Positions 34,555 to 44,679 of a stretch of DNA of 64,000 bases are shown in pieces. Source of the DNA: Acinetobacter kyonggiensis (lineage in GTDB: Bacteria; Pseudomonadota; Gammaproteobacteria; Pseudomonadales; Moraxellaceae); NCBI RefSeq assembly GCF_900107285.1, contig NZ_FNPK01000010.1, positions 61,736 to 125,735 on the forward strand. Direction: 5' to 3'. Within the stretch, counting starts at the first letter, position 1. Every line of letters starts with the position of its first letter. The position numbers and the translations under genes are program-made. The notes below the pieces were generated by a model. That model saw nothing but the letters and a program-made list of their open reading frames with translations. It made no database searches and had not been told where the DNA came from.

Positions 34555-35097
34555 ATGCAACCCAAACTGCAATGGACGGGGGTGTTACTTGCTGTACTAC
34601 TGTGCTGTGGGGGGTGTCAATCTCTGCTGCCCCAAGCACAGGGTTTGGCCACCACAACATGGCATGCACAACAGTATCAGCGTCAGGATCAGCTTGAAGT
34701 GCAATGGAATAAGCATAGTTTTAGCTTTTTGTTGTATCAACAACAACAAGGGCGAAAACTGGACATGTTGGCTTTATCTCTAACCGGACAGCAGTTATTT
34801 AAGCTCAGTTTCGATGGTCAGAAAGTGCAGGTTGAACAACGCATTGAGCAAATGAAATTATTACCTTTTGAATTTGTGGTACGCGATATTTTATATGCTA
34901 CTTATCCGCATTTTGCCCAATTACAGCAGCACAATGTTCAGGTTGAAAATGCGGCTCAGACGCAGTCTATTTTTATCAATCAACAGCATGTCTTAAATAT
35001 CCTGCATCAAGATGCTGTGATTGAGTTAGATAATCTACAAGTGCCTTATCAAATGGTCATCAGTGCTTTGCATGATCGTTTAGAAACAACAGAATAA
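34555..35097 (+). CDS. Putative lipoprotein, DUF3261-like
   Basis: 180 aa. The signal peptide ends in a lipobox L-C-C-G-G-C, so the mature protein would be a lipoprotein. The start at 34555 directly follows the FAD-oxidoreductase stop; 34543 is an alternative. The mature part is Gln-rich and beta-strand-like, similar to DUF3261 proteins seen in APE clusters. It might be the outer-membrane acceptor (a LolB-like role) for the LolA-like carrier, which is inference from context. Confidence 0.78.
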   Translation: MQPKLQWTGVLLAVLLCCGGCQSLLPQAQGLATTTWHAQQYQRQDQLEVQWNKHSFSFLLYQQQQGRKLDMLALSLTGQQLFKLSFDGQKVQVEQRIEQMKLLPFEFVVRDILYATYPHFAQLQQHNVQVENAAQTQSIFINQQHVLNILHQDAVIELDNLQVPYQMVISALHDRLETTE

Positions 35098-35109
35098 AGG
35101 AGGATGATG

Positions 35110-36309
35110 ATGAGTGAGCAAATCAGTACACAACATCCTGCGGTAGGCATTCAGTTTTGCGTGGGTTTATCTGCCTTAGGTCATACGCCTGAACAGATGA
35201 AACTGGCATTGGCGACACAGCAAAATACGTTAAGTTTAAGTTCAGGCTTTATTCCCGAAAAACAGGTCTGGGTCGGTGCTTATCAACAGCCTTTAATTGA
35301 AAGCGTTCCTTACTTTTTACAAGCTGTCGATTCACGCAATTTACGTTTTGCTTTAACCGCTTTAACTTCAATTGAAGCTGAAATACGCGACTATACCGCA
35401 CAATTTGAGCCTCAACGCTTAGCGATTATTCTGGGTACATCGACCTCAGGAATTGCCGATAATGAAAAAGTTCTTAAGTCCTACTTTCTCAATCAGAGTG
35501 ATGTTGAAGTCGCGCACGGCAAACAGGAAATGGGTAGCTTAGCCCAAGCCTTACAGCAGTATTTGGGCTGGGAAGGGCCTGCATATACCATTTCTACCGC
35601 TTGTTCTTCTGGTGCCAAAGCAATGGCAGCAGGACAGCGTTTGATTAATGCCGATTTAGCCGATGCCGTTTTGGTCGGTGGAGTGGATACCTTGTGTCAG
35701 TTGACACTAAATGGCTTTAGTAGCTTAGAAAGTTTGTCTCAGGGTCTTTGTCAGCCCTGTGGAACACAGCGCGATGGCATTAATATTGGTGAGGCTGCGG
35801 GTTTATTTTTATTATCCAAAGAAGCAGCACCTGTAATGTTAATGGCAGCGGGCGAGTCGATGGATGCATGGCATATTTCAGCACCACATCCGGAAGGAAA
35901 AGGTGCTGCCGAGGCGATGCAAAAAGCCTTAGGTATGGCGGGGCTAACAGCTGATGATATTGGTTACTTAAATATGCATGGTACAGCGACACCGCAAAAT
36001 GATGCCATGGAAATTAAAGCCGTTCAGACGGTATTTCAGCAGCATGCTGTGCCGCTCAGTAGTACCAAACACAAAACAGGGCATTGTTTAGGTGCTGCGG
36101 GTGCCATTGAAGCAGTGATTTGTCAGCAAGTTTTGCTCGATCAGTCATGGTTACCCCTGCACCAATCGGGTCGTATTGATGCAGAATTGGATGAGCAGAA
36201 CTATGTGCTGAATGCAGAGTTGCTACAGCCAATAAACTATGTGATGAGTAATTCTTTCGCTTTTGGCGGAAGTAATATCAGTTTGATTTTTGGAACACAG
36301 CTGAAATGA
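35110..36309 (+). CDS. apeO: Beta-ketoacyl-ACP synthase, elongating KS
   Basis: 399 aa. The active-site Cys is C165 (S-T-A-C-S-S-G), and the two histidines are in N-M-H-G-T-A-T and T-K-H-K-T-G-H-C-L-G-A. AAAGGAGG (35096-35103) favours the third of three tandem ATGs, at 35110. It is expected to pair with the chain-length factor at the cluster start and extend the polyene with malonyl-ACP. It overlaps the next gene by ATGA. The symbol follows the E. coli order O-P-Q-R, which is matched here. Confidence 0.9.
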   Translation: MSEQISTQHPAVGIQFCVGLSALGHTPEQMKLALATQQNTLSLSSGFIPEKQVWVGAYQQPLIESVPYFLQAVDSRNLRFALTALTSIEAEIRDYTAQFEPQRLAIILGTSTSGIADNEKVLKSYFLNQSDVEVAHGKQEMGSLAQALQQYLGWEGPAYTISTACSSGAKAMAAGQRLINADLADAVLVGGVDTLCQLTLNGFSSLESLSQGLCQPCGTQRDGINIGEAAGLFLLSKEAAPVMLMAAGESMDAWHISAPHPEGKGAAEAMQKALGMAGLTADDIGYLNMHGTATPQNDAMEIKAVQTVFQQHAVPLSSTKHKTGHCLGAAGAIEAVICQQVLLDQSWLPLHQSGRIDAELDEQNYVLNAELLQPINYVMSNSFAFGGSNISLIFGTQLK

Positions 36310-36743
36310 TGGATGCCGTACAGTTTATTCCACATAAAAAACCGATGGTTTTTGTTGATCATTTAATTGAAGCAAATGAAAATTTTGCGATTGCAGAATT
36401 ATTGATTCAACCTGACTTAATGTTTTGTGATGTACACGGTTTGCCAACGTGGAGCAGCATTGAATTGATGGCGCAAACCATCAGTGCTTATGCAGGGCAT
36501 AAAGGGCAGATGTTAGGTCTGCCGCCAAAAATTGGTTTTTTATTGGGCACGCGTAAAATGCAGTTGCCCGTGCCTTATTTTGCCTTGGGTGAAAGCGTGC
36601 GTATTAAAGCAGAACAAAGCTATTTGCATGAGGGATTGGGGCAGTTTAACTGTGAAATTGAGTACCGAGAACATCGTATTTGTGCCATGTTGAGTGTATT
36701 TGAACCCGCAGAAATTAAAGAAAATATTAGGAATTTAGCGTGA
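36306..36743 (+). CDS. apeP: 3-hydroxyacyl-ACP dehydratase-like hot-dog protein
   Basis: 145 aa. It resembles ApeP/FabA-like proteins: F-I-P-H-K-K-P-M-V-F-V-D at the start, then S-S-I-E-L-M-A-Q-T-I-S-A-Y-A. The canonical FabZ H-F-P-x-x-P-x-x-P-G loop is absent, so the catalytic role may depend on a partner. In E. coli, ApeP works as a heterodimer with ApeI, here the C-terminal domain of the ligase fusion at 24958-26628. It overlaps both neighbours by 4 bp. Confidence 0.85.
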   Translation: MMDAVQFIPHKKPMVFVDHLIEANENFAIAELLIQPDLMFCDVHGLPTWSSIELMAQTISAYAGHKGQMLGLPPKIGFLLGTRKMQLPVPYFALGESVRIKAEQSYLHEGLGQFNCEIEYREHRICAMLSVFEPAEIKENIRNLA

Positions 36744-37465
36744 GTAGAAGAATTTTAGTCACAGGCTCAAGCCGTGGCATTGGTCAAGCGATTGCCTTGC
36801 AATTGGCACAGTCAGGTTTTGATGTCACCGTACATGCTCGTTCAAGACAACAAGAAGCAGAGCAAGTGGTACACGCCATTCAGGCTTTAGGACAGGAAAG
36901 TCATGTCTTAATGTTTGATGTCAATGATCGTGAAAACGTCATGCAATTGCTTGAGCAAGATGTTGCCGAACATGGTGCATTTTATGGGGTGGTGCTCAAT
37001 GCAGGACTGACCCGTGATGCCGCATTTCCAGCCCTAACGGATGATGATTGGGATGAAGTGATTTCGACTTCACTGGATGGCTTTTACAATGTGTTAAAAC
37101 CATTGGTGATGCCGATGATTCGTTTGAAACAAGGCGGGCGTATTGTCACCTTATCTTCTGTTTCGGGTTTGATGGGCAATCGGGGGCAGGTCAATTACAG
37201 TGCTGCAAAGGCAGGCTTAATTGGGGCGACCAAAGCTTTAGCACTCGAGTTGGCGAAGCGAAAAATTACCGTCAACTGTGTTGCACCCGGTTTAATCGAA
37301 ACCGAAATGGTGACCGAAGAAGTCAAACAACATGCCTTGAAAATGATTCCCTTGCAACGGATGGGGCAGGTGGATGAAGTCGCCAAAGTGGTGAAATTTT
37401 TATGCAGTGATGACGCCAGTTATATCACCCGTCAGGTGATTTCGGTCAATGGAGGTTTGATGTGA
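36740..37465 (+). CDS. apeQ: 3-oxoacyl-ACP reductase, FabG-like
   Basis: 241-aa short-chain dehydrogenase with a GTG start overlapping the previous stop (GTGA). Cofactor motif T-G-S-S-R-G-I-G, N-A-G-L, catalytic Ser in L-S-S-V-S-G, and Y153-x3-K157 (Y-S-A-A-K) are all present. It reduces the keto group in each polyene cycle using NADPH. The stop TGA overlaps the next ATG. It is distinct from the housekeeping fabG by cluster position. Confidence 0.9.
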   Translation: MSRRILVTGSSRGIGQAIALQLAQSGFDVTVHARSRQQEAEQVVHAIQALGQESHVLMFDVNDRENVMQLLEQDVAEHGAFYGVVLNAGLTRDAAFPALTDDDWDEVISTSLDGFYNVLKPLVMPMIRLKQGGRIVTLSSVSGLMGNRGQVNYSAAKAGLIGATKALALELAKRKITVNCVAPGLIETEMVTEEVKQHALKMIPLQRMGQVDEVAKVVKFLCSDDASYITRQVISVNGGLM

Positions 37466-38685
37466 TGAAACGTGTTGTTGTCACAGGCATGGCAGGGATC
37501 ACCTCTTTAGGTGAAACTGCGGATCAAATTTTTGCTCAGTTTGAGCAGGGCAACAGCGGTATTCGCTACATGCCAGAATGGGAGCAGTTCACCGATTTAC
37601 GCAGTAAATTGGCAGGGCCTGTAGCGTCTTATACTGTTCCCAAACATTTTAATCGTAAAGTGACACGTGGTATGGGACGTGTGGCTTTAATGTCGACGGT
37701 CTGTGCTGAAAAAGCTTTAGAAGATGCAGCATTGTTGAATGATCCGATATTAAGCAGTGGGCAAACAGGCGTGGCATTCGGCTCATCCGCCGGAAGTGTC
37801 GACGCCATTCGTGAGTTTGGCAGCATGTTGCACGATAACAATATGAACAAACTCAATGCCACCACTTATATTCGCATGATGTCACATACCAGCGCCGTGA
37901 ATATGACGGTATATTTTGGCTTAAAAGGTTTAACTTTACCAACGTCTAGTGCCTGTACGTCAGGTTCAATGGCGATTGGTCAAGCCTATGAAGCAATTAA
38001 ATATGGCAAGCAAACTGTGATGTTGGCTGGTGGTGCAGAAGAACTGAGTGCAGCAGGTTCGGCTGTATTTGATGTTTTGTTGGCAACCAGTAGTCAAAAT
38101 GAACAACCCGAAAAAACACCACGACCATTCGATGCGAAGCGTGATGGTTTGGTCATTGGTGAAGGGGCAGGTTGTTTAATTTTAGAAGAATACGAACATG
38201 CCAAAGCACGGGGTGCCAAAATTTATGCTGAAATTATTGGTTATGGCAGCAATAGCGATGGTCAGCATGTCACCCGCCCAGATTCGGAAATGATGGGACG
38301 CTGTATGGAATTGGCATTGTCTGATGCGCAAATTTCGGCAAATCAAATTGACTATGTCAATGCACATGGCACATCCACCGATCAAGGGGATATTGCCGAA
38401 AGTCAGGCAACGGCAAGCATTTTGGGTAACAAACCGATTAGTTCACTGAAAAGTTATTTTGGCCATACTTTAGGCGCTTGTGGTGCAATTGAAGCTTGGC
38501 TGAGCATTGAAATGATGCTGCGTAGCCAGTTTATTGCCACCTTAAACCTAGAAGAAATAGATGCTTTATGTGGCGAGTTAGATTACATCGTCAAGCAATC
38601 TAGAAACATGAATGCCAATATGATTATGAGCAACAATTTTGCTTTTGGAGGAATTAATACCTCCCTGATTTTTAAACGGGTTTAA
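37465..38685 (+). CDS. apeR: Beta-ketoacyl-ACP synthase, third KS of the APE cluster
   Basis: 406-aa FabF-like ketosynthase. C164 (S-A-C-T-S-G), His in N-A-H-G-T-S-T and Lys-His in L-K-S-Y-F-G-H form the catalytic set. GGAGG at 37451-37455 serves the ATG at 37465, which overlaps the ketoreductase stop. In the E. coli cluster, ApeR is the KS that can start chain building without the chain-length factor; the same role is inferred here from place and sequence. Confidence 0.9.
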   Translation: MKRVVVTGMAGITSLGETADQIFAQFEQGNSGIRYMPEWEQFTDLRSKLAGPVASYTVPKHFNRKVTRGMGRVALMSTVCAEKALEDAALLNDPILSSGQTGVAFGSSAGSVDAIREFGSMLHDNNMNKLNATTYIRMMSHTSAVNMTVYFGLKGLTLPTSSACTSGSMAIGQAYEAIKYGKQTVMLAGGAEELSAAGSAVFDVLLATSSQNEQPEKTPRPFDAKRDGLVIGEGAGCLILEEYEHAKARGAKIYAEIIGYGSNSDGQHVTRPDSEMMGRCMELALSDAQISANQIDYVNAHGTSTDQGDIAESQATASILGNKPISSLKSYFGHTLGACGAIEAWLSIEMMLRSQFIATLNLEEIDALCGELDYIVKQSRNMNANMIMSNNFAFGGINTSLIFKRV

Positions 38686-38706
38686 CAACAACGAGAGGGT
38701 AAACTC

Positions 38707-39141
38707 ATGTTCATGAAAAAAATAGTACTAACAGCTGTATTGTCTTTGGGTGCGGTGGTTGCTGCACAGGCTGCTGATACTGCACATAATTTGGATTTTA
38801 AAAGTGCCGTTGAACGTGCTGTTGCTGATGGGACTTTGGATGGTTCGGTCAAATTTTATTTAGCAGGCACCAAGTCTGGCGGTAAAGTTTTGCAAAAAGG
38901 CGCGGTGACCAATAAAAAAACCAATGGTTTTGCTAAGTCGGCAGAAACTGCGTGTGATCACGTTTTACGTTCAGCACTGATTCAGTTGCAAAATACGGCA
39001 AAAGCGAAAGGTGCAAATGCGGTCACCAATATTGTCAGTTACTTTAAATCGAATGAAAGTCAAAGCAGCACTACCTATCAGTGCTTTAAGGGCACGGCTG
39101 TGGCAAGTGTGGCTTTAAAAGGTGATCTGGTTAAGTTCTAA
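38707..39141 (+). CDS. Small secreted protein closing the APE cluster
   Basis: 144 aa, with a Sec signal peptide cleaved near A-Q-A-A-D. GAGAGGG lies 7 bases before the ATG. The mature part contains two cysteines (E-T-A-C-D-H and Y-Q-C-F-K), a probable disulfide, and A-K-A-K-G-A-N-A-V-T-N-I. Homologues carry the label excinuclease ATPase subunit, but there is no nucleotide-binding motif and the protein is periplasmic, so that name should not be used. Function unknown. It is the last gene before a terminator. Confidence 0.8.
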   Translation: MFMKKIVLTAVLSLGAVVAAQAADTAHNLDFKSAVERAVADGTLDGSVKFYLAGTKSGGKVLQKGAVTNKKTNGFAKSAETACDHVLRSALIQLQNTAKAKGANAVTNIVSYFKSNESQSSTTYQCFKGTAVASVALKGDLVKF

Positions 39142-39196
39142 ATCTAAGCAATAAAATTGAGCCGTTGCAGCTGATTGAGCATTGATGAGCACAATA

Positions 39197-39226
39197 AAAA
39201 AAGCCCATCAAGTGATGGGCTTTTTT
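39197..39226. terminator. Bidirectional terminator between APE cluster and secF
   Basis: AAAAAAGCCCAT (39197-39208) pairs with ATGGGCTTTTTT (39215-39226) around a 6-base loop. It closes the plus-strand APE cluster and the minus-strand secDF operon, which converge here. Confidence 0.9.
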
Positions 39227-39243
39227 AGCTTAATGCAACGCTA

Positions 39244-40212
39244 TTATTGAGGAATTTCTTCTTCTTCAAATTCAGGTTTAACCTGAACAATGAAGTCTTG
39301 ACGGTTCAGACCACGCCATAAAGCGAATGCAGTACCGATATAAATTGAAGAATATGTTCCGACAAAAATACCAATACACATGGTCACAGAGAACCATTTC
39401 AAACCATCACCCCCCATAAACAACATGGCAAGTACCACAAGCAACAGTGTCATCGAGGTGTGGATGGTACGGCGTAAGGTTTCAGTCAATGCAATATTGA
39501 CGATTTCCAAAGGCGTCGCACCGCGAATTTTACGGAAATTTTCACGAATACGATCCGAAACCACAATATTGTCATTTAACGAGAAGCCGATTAATGCCAG
39601 AACGGCAGCAAGTACGGTTAAGTCAAACGGCCATTGCATCATGGCAAAAATACCAACGGTGACAATGATATCGTGGAACAGGGAAATCACAGCACCCATC
39701 GCGAGTTTGAACTCAAAACGGATGGTGACATAAACCAGCATGAGAAGAAGCGCAAGTGCAACAGCACCCGCTGAGCGAATATATAACTCATTACCGACCT
39801 GACCACCAACAGAATCTACTTTATGTACTTCAGCAGGATTGTTTGGTAATTGGGCTGCTTTGGTAATGGCGTTGGTCAAATCTTCAACTTCAACGTCTTG
39901 AACAGGCATACGTACAATCAGGTCTTTATTACTACCGAGCGTTTGTACCACAGCATCATGAAAGCCTGCTTGGTCTAAAGCTTTAACCACTTCAGTCTGA
40001 TTGGCAGGTTGCGCATAATTTAACTCGGCAGAAACACCACCAGTAAAATCCAGCCCCAAGTTCAAACCTTTGGTCACAATAAAGAAAAGACTGCCAATGG
40101 TTAGAATGATGGAAATAATTGCTGCTGGAAACGCAATTTTCATAAACGGAATGACACGTTCGTCATCTGGGCGACCGTATTTTTTTGAATCAGGTTGAGT
40201 CATGTCAGTCAT
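39244..40212 (-). CDS. secF: Protein translocase subunit SecF
   Basis: 322 aa, inner membrane. One N-terminal helix, the G-L-D-F-T-G-G motif, a periplasmic domain, then five C-terminal helices with G-F-S-L-N-D-N-I-V-V-S-D-R-I-R-E-N and the late G-D-G-L-K-W-F-S. It works with SecD and YajC to pull exported proteins into the periplasm using the proton gradient. AGGAGA fits the second of two adjacent ATGs (40212). It lies 11 bp after secD and is last in the operon. Confidence 0.95.
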   Translation of the reverse strand: MTDMTQPDSKKYGRPDDERVIPFMKIAFPAAIISIILTIGSLFFIVTKGLNLGLDFTGGVSAELNYAQPANQTEVVKALDQAGFHDAVVQTLGSNKDLIVRMPVQDVEVEDLTNAITKAAQLPNNPAEVHKVDSVGGQVGNELYIRSAGAVALALLLMLVYVTIRFEFKLAMGAVISLFHDIIVTVGIFAMMQWPFDLTVLAAVLALIGFSLNDNIVVSDRIRENFRKIRGATPLEIVNIALTETLRRTIHTSMTLLLVVLAMLFMGGDGLKWFSVTMCIGIFVGTYSSIYIGTAFALWRGLNRQDFIVQVKPEFEEEEIPQ

Positions 40213-40223
40213 CATCGATCTCC

Positions 40224-42125
40224 TTATATGCTCAACTTCTTCAAGTTACGTTTTTTGCCATAAATGAGTTGTACAATTGCACGGGTTACTGTAATTGCAG
40301 TAAACATTGAGCAAACAATACCAATCATCAGTGTCACGGCAAAACCTTTGATCGGTCCCGTACCAATGGCAAAGAGAATAAACGCAACGAGGAACGTGGT
40401 TAAGTTCGAGTCGAAAATAGTGTTATAGGCTCGATCATAACCGGCAACAATCGCCTGTTTGGGCGAAGCCCCCCATTTTATTTCTTCTCGTATTCGCTCA
40501 CAGATTAGGACGTTGGCATCGACTGCCATACCAATGGTGATCACGATACCTGCAATACCAGGAAGGGTAAGTGAAGCCCCAATCCACGACATAACCGTCA
40601 ACAGCATTGCAAGGTTAACCACAAGGGCAAAGTTAGCAATTAAACCGAATACACGGAAGAATGCGACCATCCAAAGCGCAACCAGTAAGAAACCGATCTG
40701 AGTAGACAATACGCCTTTATCAATATTTTCCTGACCAAGACTTGGGCCAACCACACGTTCTTCAACGAAGTACATTGGTGCAGCCAGCGCGCCAGCACGA
40801 AGCATGAGCGCAAGTTCAGCCGCTTCTTGTGGTGAATCTAGACCAGTAATACGGAATTGTGAGCCCAATACCGCTTGAATGGTTGCAGCATTAATGACCA
40901 CAGATTCTGTATAAGGGGTACGGACTTCAGTTTGTGCACCTGTGACTGGATCGGGTACATAGCTGATTCTTTGTTTGTTCTCAATGAACAATACCGCCAT
41001 GCGTTTACCAACCGCACTACGTGTCGCATCAGCCATCAACTTACCACCAGCACTGTCTAAAGTAATATTTACTTCAGCGCCACCAGTATCTTGGCTAAAG
41101 CCACTTGATGCGTTTTGTACACGTTCACCGGTTAAAATACGGTTACGGTTTAACAGCAATTGGCGACCGCTATCCAGCGATTCATAAGCAAACAGTTCCG
41201 TGCCTGGTGGTACTGCTTGACCATTTGACTTGCCTGTATAAGGGTCAATGTATTGGTCATTCAAATCAGACACTAAACGGAATTCAAGATTTGCAGTACG
41301 ACCTAAAACACGCTTTGCTTCAGCAGTATCTTGAACACCCGGTAATTCAACCACAATACGGTTGCTACCTTGGGTTTGCACCAATGCTTCTGCTACACCT
41401 AACTCATTAATACGATTACGTAACGTGGTTAAGTTTTGATTTACCGCATAAGACTGAATTTCTTGCTTACGTACATCGGTATAGCTCAAACGTAGAGTTG
41501 AACCTGACTCTGATGCAACGGCTTGTTGATTGAACTCATTGCCATTACGACGTAAGAAATCCATCACCGCATCACGGTCACTGTTATTGGCAAACTGTAT
41601 GGTAATCGTGTTGTTATTCAAAGCAAGACTATTGAATTTCAGTTTGTTATCACGCAGTTGACGACGTAAATCAGTTGCGGAGGTTTCCAGACGCTGACTG
41701 ATGGCTTTATCCATATCCACTTCAAGTAAGAAGTGAACACCACCACGTAAATCTAGACCCAATTTCATTGGTTTTGCACCAATTTTTTGGAGCCATTCAG
41801 GCGTGGTTGGCGCAAGGTTTAAAGCAACAACATAATTTTCACCAAGACCACGACGTAATACTTCTTTGGCTTTTAATTGCGCTTCAGAAGAATCAAGACG
41901 TAAAAGGGCAGCATTATTACTAAAGCTGTTGTCATGGCTTGGAATTTTTTCACTTTCTAATAACTGCTCTGCTTTTTGTACGATGCTTTGGTCAATCTGA
42001 GTACCAGCTTTGGCACCCGAAATTTGAACAGCAGGTTCATCTGGATACAAACTAGGCAGGGCATATAATGTACTAATCACCAGAACAATGATGATCAGCA
42101 GATATTTCCATGCTGGGTAACGCAT
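40224..42125 (-). CDS. secD: Protein translocase subunit SecD
   Basis: 633 aa, close to E. coli SecD (615 aa). N-terminal helix, the G-L-D-L-R-G-G motif with H-F-L-L-E-V-D, a large periplasmic part with the P1 head, and a C-terminal six-helix bundle with V-D-A-N-V-L-I-C-E-R-I-R-E-E. SecDF uses the proton gradient to finish protein export. The gene is between yajC and secF, with gaps of 51 and 11 bp. Confidence 0.95.
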   Translation of the reverse strand: MRYPAWKYLLIIIVLVISTLYALPSLYPDEPAVQISGAKAGTQIDQSIVQKAEQLLESEKIPSHDNSFSNNAALLRLDSSEAQLKAKEVLRRGLGENYVVALNLAPTTPEWLQKIGAKPMKLGLDLRGGVHFLLEVDMDKAISQRLETSATDLRRQLRDNKLKFNSLALNNNTITIQFANNSDRDAVMDFLRRNGNEFNQQAVASESGSTLRLSYTDVRKQEIQSYAVNQNLTTLRNRINELGVAEALVQTQGSNRIVVELPGVQDTAEAKRVLGRTANLEFRLVSDLNDQYIDPYTGKSNGQAVPPGTELFAYESLDSGRQLLLNRNRILTGERVQNASSGFSQDTGGAEVNITLDSAGGKLMADATRSAVGKRMAVLFIENKQRISYVPDPVTGAQTEVRTPYTESVVINAATIQAVLGSQFRITGLDSPQEAAELALMLRAGALAAPMYFVEERVVGPSLGQENIDKGVLSTQIGFLLVALWMVAFFRVFGLIANFALVVNLAMLLTVMSWIGASLTLPGIAGIVITIGMAVDANVLICERIREEIKWGASPKQAIVAGYDRAYNTIFDSNLTTFLVAFILFAIGTGPIKGFAVTLMIGIVCSMFTAITVTRAIVQLIYGKKRNLKKLSI

Positions 42126-42176
42126 TTATTTTCTTCTTAAAATGAAAAAGTCGTGCTAGGGCACGACTCTTTTTGA

Positions 42177-42506
42177 TTAGAGATTATTTAATGTGCCTTC
42201 AGGAAGAACTGAAATCACACTGGCACGTTGAACTTTTATTTCTACGCCACGGCTTAATTCAACCACGACAAAATCACCTTCAATTTTCAGGATTTTACCC
42301 ATAAGGCCACCAGCAAAAACAATTTCACTACCCACACCAAGGCTTTCAACTAAAGTGCGGTGTTCTTTAGCGCGTTTTGCTTGAGGACGCCAAATAAGGA
42401 AATAGAAAATTGCGACAAATACCGCAATCATCAAAAGGTTAGTCACCAAACTTGGTTGGCTTGCAGCTTCACCCGCTGCGTGAGCAGTAGAAATAAAAAG
42501 GCTCAT
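42177..42506 (-). CDS. yajC: Preprotein translocase accessory subunit YajC
   Basis: 109 aa. A short N-terminus is followed by one membrane helix (about residues 22-42), F-L-I-W-R-P-Q-A-K-R-A-K-E-H, and the soluble G-S-E-I-V-F-A-G-G-L-M-G-K-I segment. It is the normal length and in the normal tgt-yajC-secD-secF order. It forms a complex with SecDF. Confidence 0.94.
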   Translation of the reverse strand: MSLFISTAHAAGEAASQPSLVTNLLMIAVFVAIFYFLIWRPQAKRAKEHRTLVESLGVGSEIVFAGGLMGKILKIEGDFVVVELSRGVEIKVQRASVISVLPEGTLNNL

Positions 42507-42608
42507 TTCATTTTCCTAAAATAAAAAACTGTATATCAACAATATGATAATAAATTAACTTGTTCAGCAATTTACCCTGTCTTTTTCTTCAGCGCAAACA
42601 CTGATAGA

Positions 42609-44084
<1,476 letters not shown>

Positions 44085-44651
44085 TTAAAAATTCGGTCGG
44101 TAGTCAAAATTTTGCGTTGCTGCTTGATCACGAAAGGGGCGAATGGCTTTTTTACCGAGAGTCATGGTGTTGACAATGTTATTGGGAAAAATTTGAATGT
44201 GATTGTTAAATAATTCGACATTACGGTTAAAGATGGTAATGGCAGCACCGACATTTTCATTTTGTTCTTCAATTTCATTCATCATTTTAAGATAAATTTC
44301 ATTGGCTTTCAGTTCAGGATAGTTTTCAACCACCACATTTAAACTATGCATCAGCTCTTTATTTAAACTTTCAATGCGTTGTAATTGTGAAACATCAGTA
44401 TTGTTCACATTTAAATTTAAAATATTTTGACGCAGTTCGGTGACTTTTTCTAAAGTGCCTTTTTCAAAATTTGAATATTGCTCAACAAGTGGTTGTAGAC
44501 CATCTAAAATTTTAATTTTCTGCCGTTCATAACTGGCAACATCTGACCAAGCTCGAATGGAGGCGTTGTGATGGCGAACAATATTATTTCGAATCATGAC
44601 ACATGCGACAATTGCAGCGATGATTAAGAGTAAAAAAATCAACAACCCCAT
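44085..44651 (-). CDS. LemA family protein
   Basis: 188 aa. One N-terminal membrane helix (about residues 3-20), then a helical bundle with the family pattern: N-I-V-R-H-H-N-A-S-I-R-A-W-S-D-V near the start, N-Y-P-E-L-K-A-N-E in the middle and E-E-Q-N-E-N-V-G-A-A after it. The C-terminal F-P-N-N-I motif is typical of LemA. Function in bacteria is poorly defined. It follows the DUF3137-like gene by 28 bp, an association known from other genomes. Confidence 0.88.
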   Translation of the reverse strand: MGLLIFLLLIIAAIVACVMIRNNIVRHHNASIRAWSDVASYERQKIKILDGLQPLVEQYSNFEKGTLEKVTELRQNILNLNVNNTDVSQLQRIESLNKELMHSLNVVVENYPELKANEIYLKMMNEIEEQNENVGAAITIFNRNVELFNNHIQIFPNNIVNTMTLGKKAIRPFRDQAATQNFDYRPNF

Positions 44652-44679
44652 TGATAAGTCCCCAAAATATGAATAATTT

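Noticed and set aside
38707..39141. Excinuclease ATPase annotation
   Set aside because: There is a signal peptide but no Walker motif or ABC fold, so the name is not supported.
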